This document shows positions 63,672 through 64,000 of a stretch of 64,000 nucleotides of DNA, piece after piece (the first letter of the stretch is position 1; each line of letters starts with the position of its first letter). The stretch lies in assembly GCF_006227205.1 (NCBI RefSeq), contig NZ_VCNG01000002.1:434001-498000 (forward strand), in the 5' to 3' direction. The notes beneath the pieces were generated by a model, which saw nothing but the letters and a program-made list of their open reading frames with translations, was not told the origin of the DNA and did not search any database. This DNA is from Pseudomonas sp. ICMP22404 (GTDB taxonomy: Bacteria > Pseudomonadota > Gammaproteobacteria > Pseudomonadales > Pseudomonadaceae). The position numbers and the translations under genes are program-made.

Positions 63672-63707
63672 GGCAGTGACTCCTGATGATTGAGACGGAT
63701 GTGGTTT

Positions 63708-63766
63708 TGTGGCGAGGGGATTTAGCGAGACGTCGCACCGCCCCGTTGGGCTGCGCAGCAGCCCCA
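63708..63766. repeat. Single unit of the intergenic repeat seen at 7841-7973
   Basis: TGTGGCGAGGGGATTTA followed by CGTTGGGCTGCGCAGCAGCC matches one arm of the 7841-7973 inverted repeat, with a different middle. It lies in the 130-bp gap between the cupin gene and the gene at the window end, and the GGCTGC-GCAGCC part can form a hairpin. Confidence 0.75.
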
Positions 63767-63801
63767 TAGGCACTCAGATACGGATTCAGGCCCACTACAC
63801 G

Positions 63802-64000
63802 TCAGCGACGCCCATTCCAGTAACCCGACAGCTGATGCCAGGACTTGCCAGCGGTCAGCAGCAGCGGCCGGATGGCATCTTTGCCGATGATGGTCGGGCG
63901 CTTGATGGAACTGACCAGGTCGTAGCGGGCCGAGCCTTCGCTCATGCCTTCGGCCAGCACCTTGCAGATGATGTGGCTCGGCGTGACGCCAAAGCCGGAA
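63802..64000 (-). CDS. C-terminus of a probable FAD-dependent oxidoreductase (truncated by window edge)
   Basis: Only the last 65 residues are in the window, beginning SGFGVTPSHIICKVLAEGMS and ending at a stop at 63802-63804. The GFGVTPSH and LAEGMSEG pattern resembles the flavin-contacting end of DadA/glycine-oxidase-type FAD oxidoreductases. It is the first visible gene of the minus-strand series that continues with the cupin and LuxR genes. It could be an amine- or amino-acid-oxidising flavoenzyme and so the deaminating step missing elsewhere in the window. With so little sequence this is tentative. Confidence 0.55.
   Translation of the reverse strand, partial: SGFGVTPSHIICKVLAEGMSEGSARYDLVSSIKRPTIIGKDAIRPLLLTAGKSWHQLSGYWNGRR

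Noticed and set aside
1..64000. CRISPR arrays, prophage, insertion-sequence transposases, integrases, tRNA or rRNA genes
   Set aside because: I saw no regular spacer arrays, no phage or transposase proteins, and no tRNA- or rRNA-like sequence on reading through; repeats present are REP-type palindromes and NRPS domain repeats.

Overview
The window is high-GC bacterial chromosome, almost certainly a fluorescens-group Pseudomonas. This rests on REP-type palindromes of the GAGCAGGCTCGCTCCCACA kind, pyoverdine-style Asp, Ser and Dab adenylation codes, a PvdE-like exporter, a PvdH-like Dab aminotransferase, a BdlA-like receptor and FeaR. Species assignment is inference.

Region 1 (1-4968) holds the tail of a LysR regulator, then an MFS permease, an SDR and a fumarylacetoacetate-hydrolase-family enzyme. 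The last three form one tight operon resembling the late steps of non-phosphorylative L-fucose-type sugar-acid catabolism. A convergent zinc alcohol dehydrogenase follows.

Region 2 (5202-50698) is a complete lipopeptide siderophore locus. A minus-strand operon runs from 46389 to 7987: stand-alone hydroxylase, FAAL-ACP-C loading protein, second stand-alone hydroxylase, pseudoC-A(His)-T, a four-module synthetase [C-A(Dab)-T, C-A(?)-T, C-A(Ser)-T, C-A(Ser)-T-E], then [C-A(Asp)-T-pseudoE, C-A(Dab)-T, C]-hydroxylase, then pseudoC-A(Asp)-T-TE, and a PvdE-like exporter. Read colinearly this gives acyl-His-Dab-X-Ser-D-Ser-Asp-Dab-Asp, with up to three beta-hydroxylations that would supply three bidentate iron ligands. 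That resembles the corrugatin / ornicorrugatin / histicorrugatin family. A TonB-dependent receptor, a Dab aminotransferase and a small Fur-like protein lie on the plus strand. A FhuF-type reductase and an SbmA/YddA-like ABC transporter, divergent around a Fur-box-like site, sit at the other end. Three pseudo-condensation domains are matched by three dioxygenases, one pseudo-domain at each predicted hydroxylation site. The middle one is a dead epimerase-like domain, and I regard that as the most interesting feature of the window.

Region 3 (50838-64000) looks like an aromatic or monoamine catabolic region. It contains a phenylacetaldehyde-type aldehyde dehydrogenase, two soluble PAS chemoreceptors, an outer-membrane beta-barrel, an amine/amino-acid permease, a DUF3156-like protein and the AraC regulator FeaR. 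After a REP array come two SDRs, a MoaF protein, a LuxR regulator, a cupin and the end of a probable FAD-dependent oxidoreductase, an arrangement reminiscent of the Klebsiella moa monoamine regulon. A shared 22-bp-spaced repeat upstream of the aldehyde dehydrogenase and between the barrel and permease genes is a candidate FeaR operator. No amine oxidase or amine dehydrogenase lies in the window.

I saw no rRNA or tRNA gene, CRISPR array, integrase or insertion-sequence transposase.
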